Shown one piece after another: positions 25,372 to 33,864 of a stretch of DNA of 42,717 bases. The translations under genes and the position numbers were made by a program. The DNA is from Butyrivibrio sp. NC2007 (GTDB lineage Bacteria > Bacillota > Clostridia > Lachnospirales > Lachnospiraceae): contig NZ_ATWY01000023.1 of assembly GCF_000421405.1 (NCBI RefSeq), positions 1 to 42,717 of the forward strand, given 5' to 3'. The notes under the pieces were generated by a model. That model did not search any database, was not told the origin of the DNA, and saw only the letters and a list, made by a program, of their open reading frames with translations. Every line of letters begins with the position of its first letter. The first letter of the stretch is position 1.

Positions 25372-27180
25372 ATGATGGGGCTATTCGATTTACTACAAAT
25401 TAAGACTCAAAATGAAGACGCCTTTGAAGAAGAATTAAAAGAGCTCGAGACTCAGAAAAAGCACATCATCGAAAAAATCGGTGAGAAGTTTGCTTCTGAG
25501 AATCGCTACAATGACATGTCGGGGACACAGTACGAGGAGCTGTTTCATAAGCTTTCGAAAGTTGAGGGTGAAATGGACAGACTCCTTGATGAAGGCCCCA
25601 TAGACAATGTCCTGAAAGGCGAAGAAAACGAAGGGCAGTATGAAGGAGCATCAAGCAGGAAACTCCAGTTGCGGCTTGTTATCTCCGGAACAGTGCTGTT
25701 CGTTGTCGTGTGCCTTGGCATAGGACTGGCTCTTTTGTACAGACAGCCCAAAGTTGACCTTGGAAATGATGAACCGTCTCAGGCAGTTATAGTAGAAGGG
25801 CCTGATGCAGCAACAGAAGAGAGCACTGTGGTTTCACCACAGCAACTCATGGAAGAATTTGGCCTGTACAAATCTAACCGTGCCAATTATGAAAACTCTC
25901 AGGTGCTTGACTATACCAAGTACAAGAGATATGACTCGGAGATCACCGGATTTTCTTTTAACTATCCATCAGATATCTACAATGATGTGAAGATGGTGAA
26001 TAATCAGGAAGATGGTGACTTTGGCAAGATCATAAGAAGCATCACGTTCTCCGGATCGGATGGTTCAACAGCTGTTTTTAGCGTCTATGAAAACGGACTT
26101 AATTACAAAAAAGACATGGACGCCATGATGGAGAAGGTCATAAGTTCCGAGAAAGACAAGCTCTTTTCACCTGTTGTGGAAAAGAGTCAGATCTCAAAGG
26201 AAAAGGATAATGCCATTGTGATCATTACGGCTTACGCCGATGGCGGAGCTGAGGCTGAACGCGTTTATGATCTTTGCAGGATAGAAAACGAAAAAATATA
26301 TCAGATGAAGCTGACCTATCCAAGACCTGTTGACGAGGAAGAGGATAAGCAGAAGGCATATTATTCCTATGTTCTGTATAACCTTTGCGGATTTAGCGGG
26401 GCAGAAGCTGATAAGCTTGAGAGCTTTGATGAGTTTGTTGACGGAAACTATACAAACTTCCAGCCTACTCAGCAGCAGAAGGATATCTTCTGGGGAATCA
26501 TGGATAACATGGTTACCTCCAGAGACCTCTATGACCAGCAGGGTATGGAGTATGTTGTACCGGTTGGAACCACTAAGGAGCTTGAAGATATACTCTCAAA
26601 GGATCCACTGCTTCTTCAGATGTACTTAAAGGCAGGAATCAACAAGGACAATGAAAATATCCAGTCTGAGCGATTCGCCTGCATCGTCGATCAGGGCGAT
26701 GGTACTAACAAGATGTACCTAAAGAGTGAGATTGGAAAAGAGGAATTTGAGGAGTTTTACAGCAAGGCTGTCGGAGAGAAGAATTTGCTCGGCGGATCCC
26801 TTGCATATGCCAAGACCTTTTTCCGTGATATGTTTTCGCTTGAACTAGATGTAAATAGTGTAATGCAGGATAATCCGAGTGTTTATCCGGAAGGTGCTTC
26901 ACTTTTGTTATACAGTCCAAGTTATAATGAACTGGTATATGCCAGCGGATACGGAAACAGAAACAGAGTAGACGGTCCTGAAGACTATGATTATAACGAA
27001 GAGCTACAGTGCTTTGATTATCACTTCGGTCCTGTCTATGAACTTACTCCGGGTGATCTGAACTGGCAACAGAAAAGAGATGAAGAAGATCCCGGAAACG
27101 GTATTTATATCGCACATATTCGTCCATATCTGAACAATTCTCTTGGCTTTAAGCTTTTGGGGATTGAGAGAGTGGAATAA
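25372..27180 (+). CDS. Large single-pass membrane protein, unknown function
   Basis: A 602-residue protein I do not recognise. Residues about 14-75 form a charged coiled-coil region predicted to be cytoplasmic; a single TM segment lies at about 100-123; the rest (about 470 residues) should be outside the cell. The outer part begins with an acidic linker and then has a globular region starting near residue 185 (GFSFNYPSDIYNDVK), which recalls PsbP/DUF1795-like folds, though this is weak. It is 8 nt after alaS, ends the long operon, and precedes the rpsU promoter. Two ATG codons in a row make the start ambiguous by one residue. Confidence 0.8.
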   Translation: MMGLFDLLQIKTQNEDAFEEELKELETQKKHIIEKIGEKFASENRYNDMSGTQYEELFHKLSKVEGEMDRLLDEGPIDNVLKGEENEGQYEGASSRKLQLRLVISGTVLFVVVCLGIGLALLYRQPKVDLGNDEPSQAVIVEGPDAATEESTVVSPQQLMEEFGLYKSNRANYENSQVLDYTKYKRYDSEITGFSFNYPSDIYNDVKMVNNQEDGDFGKIIRSITFSGSDGSTAVFSVYENGLNYKKDMDAMMEKVISSEKDKLFSPVVEKSQISKEKDNAIVIITAYADGGAEAERVYDLCRIENEKIYQMKLTYPRPVDEEEDKQKAYYSYVLYNLCGFSGAEADKLESFDEFVDGNYTNFQPTQQQKDIFWGIMDNMVTSRDLYDQQGMEYVVPVGTTKELEDILSKDPLLLQMYLKAGINKDNENIQSERFACIVDQGDGTNKMYLKSEIGKEEFEEFYSKAVGEKNLLGGSLAYAKTFFRDMFSLELDVNSVMQDNPSVYPEGASLLLYSPSYNELVYASGYGNRNRVDGPEDYDYNEELQCFDYHFGPVYELTPGDLNWQQKRDEEDPGNGIYIAHIRPYLNNSLGFKLLGIERVE

Positions 27181-27208
27181 AATAACTAAAAGAAATTTAA
27201 ATTTTCCC

Positions 27209-27237
27209 TTGACGGAATTTGGGTTTTATGCAATAAT
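27209..27237 (+). promoter_or_regulatory. Promoter of rpsU
   Basis: TTGACG (27209-27214) and AATAAT (27232-27237), spacing 17 nt. It gives a leader of roughly 85 nt before the start codon. Confidence 0.7.
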
Positions 27238-27329
27238 ATGTGATGTTATGTGAGCAAATGGCTCAAAACATAGCAAATAACCCAATCAGTCATGTACTTA
27301 ATGGGACTGAAGGGAGGGTAAGAGTAGAG

Positions 27330-27506
27330 ATGTCAACTGTAGTAGTAAAAGAAAACGAGACTTTGGATAGCGCACTGCGTCGTTTTAAGAGAAGTTGCGC
27401 AAAGGCTGGTATCCAGCAGGAGATCCGTAAGAGAGAGCACTACGAGAAGCCAAGCGTAAGACGCAAGAAGAAGTCTGAAGCAGCAAGAAAGCGCAAATAT
27501 AACTAA
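27330..27506 (+). CDS. rpsU: 30S ribosomal protein S21
   Basis: A 58-residue basic protein matching S21 along its length ([20 protein letters not shown], then [16 protein letters not shown]). I start at the ATG at 27330, with AGGGAGGG about 11 nt upstream; the longer frame from 27240 would add 30 non-S21 residues. It has its own promoter and terminator, so it is monocistronic. S21 aids mRNA binding on the small subunit. Confidence 0.96.
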   Translation: MSTVVVKENETLDSALRRFKRSCAKAGIQQEIRKREHYEKPSVRRKKKSEAARKRKYN

Positions 27507-27518
27507 ATCAATTGGAAG

Positions 27519-27546
27519 GGTCCCTGGATTTTCCGGGGACCTTTTT
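27519..27546 (+). terminator. Terminator of rpsU
   Basis: GGTCCC (27519-27524) and GGGACC (27536-27541) with an inner GG/CC extension, followed by TTTTT. Confidence 0.88.
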
Positions 27547-27587
27547 ATGTATCTGCAAAACTCAAAGTACAAATCTGTGCTTAGCTG

Positions 27588-27596
27588 TGATAAAAT
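27588..27596 (+). promoter_or_regulatory. Extended -10 promoter of phosphoesterase-scpAB
   Basis: TGATAAAAT fits the extended -10 form; no clear -35 box. It lies 34 nt before the phosphoesterase start. Confidence 0.5.
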
Positions 27597-27630
27597 ACTT
27601 TTTGTTACGTTTGAATTGGGATAAGTGCCT

Positions 27631-28515
27631 ATGTTGATTTCTACTATTGTCATAATTGCATTACTGATAGTTTTATCCGGTATTGTCATATATCACGACA
27701 CTCATAATTTTAAGATTTATGAGTATGAAGTTACTACTGACAAGCTGGATAGGGACTTCGTGTATGTATTTCTGACTGACCTTCACGGATATTTTTACGG
27801 GAAGGACAATGAAAAGCTTATAGAAGCTGTTGATAAGATATCGCCGGATGCCATATTCTGCGCGGGTGATATGATCACTGCAACTAAGAACCATCACAAT
27901 GTTGAGGTGGATTCGGGGCTGCGACTTTTGGAGAATCTTTCATCCAGATATCCCGTATATATCTCAAACGGCAATCACGAGGAGAAGATAAAGACATATA
28001 AAGATTCCTTTGGGAATCTCTTTGACAGATATAAGAACAGATTAAAAAGAGCCGGAGCCGTGTATCTTGAAAATGACTCTGTGATGATAGAAGAAACAAA
28101 CATCAGAGTTACCGGTCTTTGCCTTGACCTTGGCTTTTTTAAGAAGGTTGTTAAAGCCAATATGGAAGATGACTATCTCGATAATCTTTTAGGCCGCGTA
28201 AATACTGCTGAGAAGGAGCATTATCAGATACTCATTGCTCATAATCCGATCTATTTTAAAAACTATGCCGACTGGGGAGCTGACCTTGTTCTTTCCGGCC
28301 ATGTTCACGGCGGGATCATAAGGCTTCCGCTTCTTGGAGGTGTAATATCGCCTGCAATAGCTCTTTTCCCTAAATACGATGCCGGAAAGTATGAGAAGGA
28401 TGGAAGCACCATGATACTCAGCAGAGGCCTCGGAACTCACACAATTCATGTGAGGATGTTTAATCCGGGTGAGATTTCTGTTATAAAACTACGAGGAAAA
28501 AAGAATGTCACTTGA
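27631..28515 (+). CDS. Membrane-anchored metallophosphoesterase
   Basis: A 294-residue calcineurin-like phosphoesterase. An N-terminal TM segment (about 1-22) is followed by the metal motifs in order: LTDLHG (DxH), CAGDMI (GD), NGNHE, AHNP and SGHVHGG. These are the five classic blocks binding two metals. It resembles YkuE/YaeI-type enzymes that act on lipid or nucleotide phosphodiesters at the membrane. A GTG two codons upstream is possible; the ribosome site is weak for either. The end overlaps scpA by 11 nt. Confidence 0.9.
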   Translation: MLISTIVIIALLIVLSGIVIYHDTHNFKIYEYEVTTDKLDRDFVYVFLTDLHGYFYGKDNEKLIEAVDKISPDAIFCAGDMITATKNHHNVEVDSGLRLLENLSSRYPVYISNGNHEEKIKTYKDSFGNLFDRYKNRLKRAGAVYLENDSVMIEETNIRVTGLCLDLGFFKKVVKANMEDDYLDNLLGRVNTAEKEHYQILIAHNPIYFKNYADWGADLVLSGHVHGGIIRLPLLGGVISPAIALFPKYDAGKYEKDGSTMILSRGLGTHTIHVRMFNPGEISVIKLRGKKNVT

Positions 28516-29254
28516 GGTCAAACTTCAGGTGTTTGAAGGCCCCCTTGACCTTCTTATGCACCTGATCGATAAGAATCAGATAGATATTTACGATATTCCC
28601 ATCGTTACCATTACAGAGCAGTATATGGCATACATTAATGCCATGCAGAGGGAAGACATGGACGTTACCTCTGAATTTCTGGTTATGGCAGCAACGCTTA
28701 TCGATATTAAATGCAAGATGCTTCTTCCCAAGGAAGTAAATGAGGACGGCGAGGAAGAGGATCCCAGAGCAGAGCTTGTTGAGAAGCTCCTTGAGTACAA
28801 GATGTACAAATATATGGCATACGAACTCAGGGACATGCAGATGGATGCCGACATGCAGTGGTTCAGGGCAAAAGACCTGCCTAAGGAAGTCAAGGACTAC
28901 GAGATGCCCATTGACTTTTCAGACCTTATTGGCGATACAACTCTGACCAAGCTTAATTCAATCTTCCAGGAACTCCTTAAAAGGCAGGAGGATAAGGTGG
29001 ATCCGATCAGAAGTAAGTTCGGAAACATCGAGAAGGAAGAAATCGACATGGATGCCAAGACTCTTTATATCAAGGCATACATCAGAGAACACGAGAGATT
29101 CAGTTTCAGGCAGCTCCTTGAAAAACAGCACAGCAAGACCGAGATCATTGTGACCTTTCTTGTTATGCTTGAGGAGATGAAGCTTGGCGAGATAGAGATC
29201 GAGCAGGAGACCACATTCGGCGACATAATAATTACATCCAGAAAGGCAAACTAA
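28505..29254 (+). CDS. scpA: Segregation and condensation protein A
   Basis: A 249-residue kleisin subunit of the SMC-ScpAB condensin. The N-terminal signature is KLQVFEGPLDLLMHLIDKNQ (5-24) and the C-terminal winged helix ends in EIEIEQETTFGDI. Length is standard. It overlaps the phosphoesterase gene and is followed after 1 nt by scpB, so translational coupling is expected. Confidence 0.96.
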   Translation: MSLEVKLQVFEGPLDLLMHLIDKNQIDIYDIPIVTITEQYMAYINAMQREDMDVTSEFLVMAATLIDIKCKMLLPKEVNEDGEEEDPRAELVEKLLEYKMYKYMAYELRDMQMDADMQWFRAKDLPKEVKDYEMPIDFSDLIGDTTLTKLNSIFQELLKRQEDKVDPIRSKFGNIEKEEIDMDAKTLYIKAYIREHERFSFRQLLEKQHSKTEIIVTFLVMLEEMKLGEIEIEQETTFGDIIITSRKAN

Positions 29255-29255
29255 G

Positions 29256-29825
29256 ATGACCAGAGAAGAAGGCGCAGCCATCGTTGAGGCTATTCTTTTT
29301 ACCATGGGAGATTCCGTTGAGATAAATTCCCTTGCCAAGGCAATGGAGGAGGAGCCCAAAAAGGTTAAAGACTATATTGCATATCTGAAAGAGAAATATG
29401 AGAAGCAGGACAGCGGAATAGGAATCATTGAGCTTGATAAAGCCGTTCAGCTCTGCACAAAAAAGGAGATGTACGAGTACCTGGTCAAGATTGCCAAGGC
29501 ACCCAAAAAGGCAGTACTGACCGATTCGCTCATGGAGACCCTTTCCATAATTGCTTACAAGCAGCCTATAACAAGGCTTGAAGTTGAGAAGATCCGCGGC
29601 GTTAACAGCGATCATGCAGTCAACAGACTTGTGGAGTTTGGACTGGTTCAGGAGCTTGGAAGGCTCGATGCTCCGGGAAGACCACTTCTGTTCGGAACCA
29701 CAGAGGAGTTTTTAAGGAGTTTTGGAGTTCGCTCCATCGAAGAACTGCCGGCAATAGGCACTGTACAGGTAGAAGAGTTCAAGGCACAGGCCGAAGCAGA
29801 GGTAAATTTAAAACTTGATATTTAA
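29256..29825 (+). CDS. scpB: Segregation and condensation protein B
   Basis: A 189-residue double winged-helix partner of ScpA. Family blocks are clear: EAILFTMGDSVEINSLAKAM near the start and LSIIAYKQPITRLEVEKIRG, then PGRPLLFGTTEEFLRSFG. It ends just before a strong terminator at 29834-29871. Confidence 0.96.
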   Translation: MTREEGAAIVEAILFTMGDSVEINSLAKAMEEEPKKVKDYIAYLKEKYEKQDSGIGIIELDKAVQLCTKKEMYEYLVKIAKAPKKAVLTDSLMETLSIIAYKQPITRLEVEKIRGVNSDHAVNRLVEFGLVQELGRLDAPGRPLLFGTTEEFLRSFGVRSIEELPAIGTVQVEEFKAQAEAEVNLKLDI

Positions 29826-29833
29826 AAACCTAG

Positions 29834-29871
29834 GGAGAATGTGAATTAATTGGCATTCTCCTCTTTTTTTT
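29834..29871 (+). terminator. Terminator after scpB
   Basis: GGAGAATG (29834-29841) pairs with CATTCTCC (29854-29861); a long T run ends at 29871. Confidence 0.92.
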
Positions 29872-29882
29872 GCCGACTTTTG

Positions 29883-29926
29883 TGATATACTATACTGTGA
29901 CTAAAGTTGCGGAATTTATGCATAAA
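29883..29926 (+). promoter_or_regulatory. Promoter and palindrome of the decarboxylase operon
   Basis: TGATATACT (29883-29891) is an extended -10; a second TATACT lies at 29891-29896. Downstream, in the presumed leader, is the perfect palindrome TTTATGCATAAA (29915-29926), a candidate operator. GGAGG at 29938-29942 is the ribosome site. Confidence 0.5.
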
Positions 29927-29949
29927 AATATATTCATGGAGGTAAACAA

Positions 29950-31380
29950 ATGAGTAGTTCTTCACAAGCGAGTCAAAGAATAAATGCTTTGCTCGATGAA
30001 AACAGTTTCGTTGAAATTGGCGCACTTGTGACCGCAAGAAGCACAGATTTCAATCTGAAACAGGAAGAGACACCATCAGACGGTGTAGTAACCGGCTACG
30101 GTGTCATTGACGGAAATCTGGTGTATGTATACAGCCAGGATTCGTCTGTACTTGGCGGATCTATTGGTGAGATGCATGCCAAGAAGATCGTTCGTCTTTA
30201 TGACCTGGCTATTAAGACCGGATCACCTGTTATCGGACTTATCGATTCAGCAGGCCTTCGTCTTCAGGAAGGCAGCGATGCACTCAATGCATTCGGTGAG
30301 ATTTATCTTAAGCAGGTGGAGGCTTCAGGTGTAGTTCCTCAGATAACAGCTGTCTTTGGAACATGTGGTGGAGGACTTGCTTTAATCCCTTCAATTACAG
30401 ATTTCACATTCATGGAGTCTGACAAGGCTAAAATGTTTGTCAACTCACCTAACGTACTTGATGGCAACTACAAAGAGAAGCTTGATACATCAAGTGCCAA
30501 GTGGCAGAGCGAGAACGCAGGCAACGTTGATGTTGTAGCTGATGAGGCTACAATCTATGCTCAGATCAGAGAGCTCGTTTCACTTCTTCCTTCAAACAAC
30601 GAAGACGGTGATTCCTATGACGAGTGCACAGATGATCTCAACAGAGCATGCGAGAATCTCGACGGCTACACAGCAGATCCTGCTCTTATCGCAGGTCAGA
30701 TCGCTGATAACGGCGTATTCTTTGAGACAAAGAGAGACTATGCAAAAGAGATGGTTACTGGTTTTGTTAAGCTTAACGGCTCAACCGTTGGTCTTGTAGG
30801 AAACCGTACAGCACTCTTTGACGAGAACGGCAAGGAAGCAGAGAAGTTTGGTGACAAGCTCACAGCTCATGCATGCAACAAGGCAGCTGAGTTCATTAAC
30901 TTCTGCGATGCTTTCGATATTCCTGTTCTTACACTTACAAATGCAACAGGCTTTGGCTCAACACAGTGTGATGAGAAGCACGTTGCAAAGGCTGCAGGCA
31001 AGCTTGTATTTGCTCTTGCAAACGCAACAGTTCCAAAGGTTAACCTTGTAACCGGCAAGGCTTTTGGAAGTGCTTATGTTGTTATGAACTCCAAGGCTCT
31101 TGGTGCAGACATCACCATCAGCTGGCCTGATGCTCAGATCGGAACAATGGATGCAAATATCGCAGCCAAGATCATTTGTGACGGCAAGGATGCTGAGACA
31201 GTATCCAAGACAGCTACAGAGTATGCTCAGCTTCAGAACAATGTTAAGAGCGCTGCAGCAAGAGGATATGTAGATGAGATCATCGAGCCCGCTGACACAA
31301 GAAAGTATGTCATCGGCGCTTTCGAGATGCTTTTTACAAAGAGGGATGAGCGTCCTGCCAAGAAACACGGCACAGTTTAA
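29950..31380 (+). CDS. Acyl-CoA carboxyltransferase subunit (MmdA-like)
   Basis: A 476-residue crotonase-fold carboxyltransferase of the methylmalonyl-CoA decarboxylase alpha / 12S transcarboxylase family. It has two halves: GGSIGEMHAKKIVRLYDLA with GLIDSAGLRLQEG and FGTCGGGLALIP in the first, and LTLTNATGFGSTQCDEKHVA with TGKAFGSAYVVM in the second. It is about 35-40 residues shorter at the N terminus than typical members and has LIDSAGLRLQEG where many have a GGARIQ-like loop, so the acyl-CoA it uses is uncertain. It would move CO2 between an acyl-CoA and biotin on the carrier two genes downstream. First gene of the operon; GGAGG 8 nt before the ATG. Confidence 0.88.
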   Translation: MSSSSQASQRINALLDENSFVEIGALVTARSTDFNLKQEETPSDGVVTGYGVIDGNLVYVYSQDSSVLGGSIGEMHAKKIVRLYDLAIKTGSPVIGLIDSAGLRLQEGSDALNAFGEIYLKQVEASGVVPQITAVFGTCGGGLALIPSITDFTFMESDKAKMFVNSPNVLDGNYKEKLDTSSAKWQSENAGNVDVVADEATIYAQIRELVSLLPSNNEDGDSYDECTDDLNRACENLDGYTADPALIAGQIADNGVFFETKRDYAKEMVTGFVKLNGSTVGLVGNRTALFDENGKEAEKFGDKLTAHACNKAAEFINFCDAFDIPVLTLTNATGFGSTQCDEKHVAKAAGKLVFALANATVPKVNLVTGKAFGSAYVVMNSKALGADITISWPDAQIGTMDANIAAKIICDGKDAETVSKTATEYAQLQNNVKSAAARGYVDEIIEPADTRKYVIGAFEMLFTKRDERPAKKHGTV

Positions 31381-31397
31381 TGAAGGGAGCACTCAGA

Positions 31398-32249
31398 ATG
31401 AAGCATAAAATACTTGTTTTGGGACTTGTTATGAGCTGCCTCCTTGGTTTAACAGCCTGTGGAAAAGAGATTACCTACAACACTGTTGAGGGTAGCAGAT
31501 ACAATCCCGAAGAATTCAACCAGGATTTCATGGCTAATTATGCCAACATATTCGAGGACAGGTTATTCGAACAGTGGTATCTTCGCGACATAACCCCAGA
31601 GAACTTCGAGAAGGAGCTGTACTTTGATATAGCTACAAGTCAGCAGGGCGGAACAATCACCTATGACGATGACTTCTTTGAGGTTTGCAGATCCGGATAT
31701 GATAGCTGGTATAAGGCTATTAAGGATATCGGATTTACTTCAAAAGACACACTTGCTGATGAAGTAAAGGTAACCGATACAACCTACTACATCAATGATG
31801 ACGGCGTTCTTGTACTTGACGCCACAGTTACAGGAACCAAGCACTCCGCTCTTATGGAGATGTATTTAAACAACAGTGGTCTTCCTACAGACGTAGGTAT
31901 TACAGTCAATAAGACCACAGGAGAGAAGCTTGAGAATGCCGGACTTAATACTCTTCTCGGAATGGGAATGGCATTCGCAGTACTTATCATTATTTCTCTT
32001 ATAATTTCATTGTTCCCGCTTATCTCCGGAACAGGCAGAAAGAAGAAAGAGAGCGATAAGGAAATTGCCCAGAAGGCAATGGATAATACAATCACTCAGA
32101 TTGCTGACAAAGAGGATCTTTCCTCTGACGCTGAGCTGGTTGCAGTTATTGCAGCAGCTATCGCAGCATATGAGGGAAGCGCATCTACAGATGGCTTCAC
32201 AGTAAGATCTATCAGAAAAGTAAATTCAAAATGGAAGAATAACAGATAA
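31398..32249 (+). CDS. Lipoprotein-OadG fusion, decarboxylase gamma subunit
   Basis: A 283-residue protein combining two parts. Residues 1-21 are a lipoprotein signal with lipobox LTAC (Cys21). Residues about 22-180 form an extracytoplasmic domain that I do not recognise. A TM segment at 187-210 and a cytoplasmic tail ending in VAVIAAAIAAYEGSAS and FTVRSIRKVNSKWK are typical of OadG, the gamma subunit that holds sodium-pump decarboxylases together. Ordinary OadG is about 80-100 residues, so the outer domain is an addition. The start at 31398 follows GAAGGGAG; an earlier ATG at 31380 overlaps that site and the preceding stop. Confidence 0.85.
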   Translation: MKHKILVLGLVMSCLLGLTACGKEITYNTVEGSRYNPEEFNQDFMANYANIFEDRLFEQWYLRDITPENFEKELYFDIATSQQGGTITYDDDFFEVCRSGYDSWYKAIKDIGFTSKDTLADEVKVTDTTYYINDDGVLVLDATVTGTKHSALMEMYLNNSGLPTDVGITVNKTTGEKLENAGLNTLLGMGMAFAVLIIISLIISLFPLISGTGRKKKESDKEIAQKAMDNTITQIADKEDLSSDAELVAVIAAAIAAYEGSASTDGFTVRSIRKVNSKWKNNR

Positions 32250-32274
32250 GCTTTGGGCTTTGAAAGGAGAAACA

Positions 32275-32637
32275 ATGAAGAACTATACAATAACCGTTAA
32301 CGGAAACGTATATGATGTAACAGTAGAGGAAGGCGCAGGCGGAGCAGCTCCCGTAGCAAGAGCAGCAGCTCCCGCTCCTAAGGCTCCTGCAGCTCCTGCT
32401 AAGAAGGCCAGCGCAGGCGCAGGTTCTATCAAGATCGAGGCAGGTGCAGCAGGTAAGGTTCTCAGAATCGATGCTAACGTTGGCGCTTCAGTTAAGAAGG
32501 GCGACACAGTTGTTACTCTTGAGTCTATGAAGATGGAGATCCCTATGGTAGCTCCTCAGGACGGAACAGTAGCAAGCATTGATGTTGCTGCAGGTGATGC
32601 AGTAGAGGCAGGAAGAGTACTTGCAACTCTTAACTAA
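32275..32637 (+). CDS. Biotin carrier protein of the decarboxylase
   Basis: A 120-residue biotinyl carrier. Residues 1-20 form a short beta segment, 21-50 a flexible Ala/Pro/Gly linker that lets the biotin swing, and 51-120 the biotinyl domain with the target lysine K86 in LESMKMEIP. AAAGGAG precedes the ATG at 32275. It lies between OadG and OadB genes; the alpha subunit downstream has no biotinyl domain, so this protein must supply it. Related to the 1.3S subunit of transcarboxylase. Confidence 0.94.
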   Translation: MKNYTITVNGNVYDVTVEEGAGGAAPVARAAAPAPKAPAAPAKKASAGAGSIKIEAGAAGKVLRIDANVGASVKKGDTVVTLESMKMEIPMVAPQDGTVASIDVAAGDAVEAGRVLATLN

Positions 32638-32684
32638 TAAGGTCAGAGAAACTTAAAGTTTGAAAAAACAGAAAGAGGATACGA

Positions 32685-33827
32685 ATGGATTACATAGTTA
32701 ATACATTATCTAATCTCTGGCAACAGACAGCCTTTACAACAATGGAGCCGGGCAACTACATCATGATCGTGGTAGCGCTCGTGTTCTTGTACCTGGCCAT
32801 TGCCAAGGGATTTGAACCTTTGCTTTTGGTACCGATTTCTTTCGGTATGCTTCTTGTAAATATTTATCCTGAAATCATGGCAGAGCCGGCAAATGGTGCA
32901 GCCGGTGGACTTCTCCATTATTTCTATATCTTGGATGAGTGGGCTATCCTTCCTTCACTTATTTTCATGGGTGTAGGTGCTATGACAGACTTTGGTCCGC
33001 TTATTGCAAATCCTATCAGCTTCCTTATGGGAGCCGGAGCTCAGTTTGGTATCTTCTCAGCTTACTTCATGGCCATCGCATTTGGCTTTAATGATCAGCA
33101 GGCTGCAGCAGTATCAATCATCGGAGGAGCAGATGGTCCTACATCTATCTTCCTTGCATCCAAGCTCCACCAGACATCAATCCTTGGACCTATCGCCGTT
33201 GCAGCTTACTCTTACATGGCTCTGGTTCCAATGATTCAGCCACCTATCATGAAGGCTCTTACAACACAGAAGGAAAGAACCATCAGAATGCAGCAGCTTA
33301 GAGAGGTTTCCAAGCTTGAGAAGATTCTTTTCCCTGTAATCGTTACTATCGTTGTATGTATGATCCTTCCTACAACAGCACCTCTTATCGGTATGCTGAT
33401 GCTCGGTAACCTCTTCAGAGAGTCAGGCGTTGTTCGTCAGCTCCAGGAGACAGCATCAAACGCACTTATGTACATCGTAGTTATCCTTCTTGGAACATCA
33501 GTTGGTGCTACAACAAGTGCTGAGGCATTCCTCAACAAGACAACTCTTATCATCGTTGTTCTTGGACTTATCGCTTTTGCATTTGGTACTGCAGCAGGAT
33601 GTCTCTTAGGTAAGCTCCTGTGCTTTATTACCAAGGGCAAGATCAATCCGCTCATCGGTTCCGCAGGTGTTTCAGCCGTACCTATGGCTGCCCGTGTATC
33701 ACAGAAGGTTGGTGCAGAGTATGATCCATCCAACTTCCTGCTCATGCATGCGATGGGACCTAACGTTGCCGGAGTTATCGGTACTGCCGTAGTAGCAGGT
33801 ACCTTCATGGCCGTCTTCGGCGTTTAA
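32685..33827 (+). CDS. oadB: Sodium-translocating decarboxylase beta subunit
   Basis: A 380-residue polytopic membrane protein of the OadB/MmdB/GcdB family, which decarboxylates carboxybiotin and exports sodium. Family signatures are intact: [18 protein letters not shown] near residue 145 and [20 protein letters not shown] near the end. Many hydrophobic segments surround these. GAAAGAGGA precedes the ATG. It is the single pump of the operon. Confidence 0.96.
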   Translation: MDYIVNTLSNLWQQTAFTTMEPGNYIMIVVALVFLYLAIAKGFEPLLLVPISFGMLLVNIYPEIMAEPANGAAGGLLHYFYILDEWAILPSLIFMGVGAMTDFGPLIANPISFLMGAGAQFGIFSAYFMAIAFGFNDQQAAAVSIIGGADGPTSIFLASKLHQTSILGPIAVAAYSYMALVPMIQPPIMKALTTQKERTIRMQQLREVSKLEKILFPVIVTIVVCMILPTTAPLIGMLMLGNLFRESGVVRQLQETASNALMYIVVILLGTSVGATTSAEAFLNKTTLIIVVLGLIAFAFGTAAGCLLGKLLCFITKGKINPLIGSAGVSAVPMAARVSQKVGAEYDPSNFLLMHAMGPNVAGVIGTAVVAGTFMAVFGV

Positions 33828-33864
33828 GATTTAGATAATAATTATCTTAGAAAGGATATTAGAT

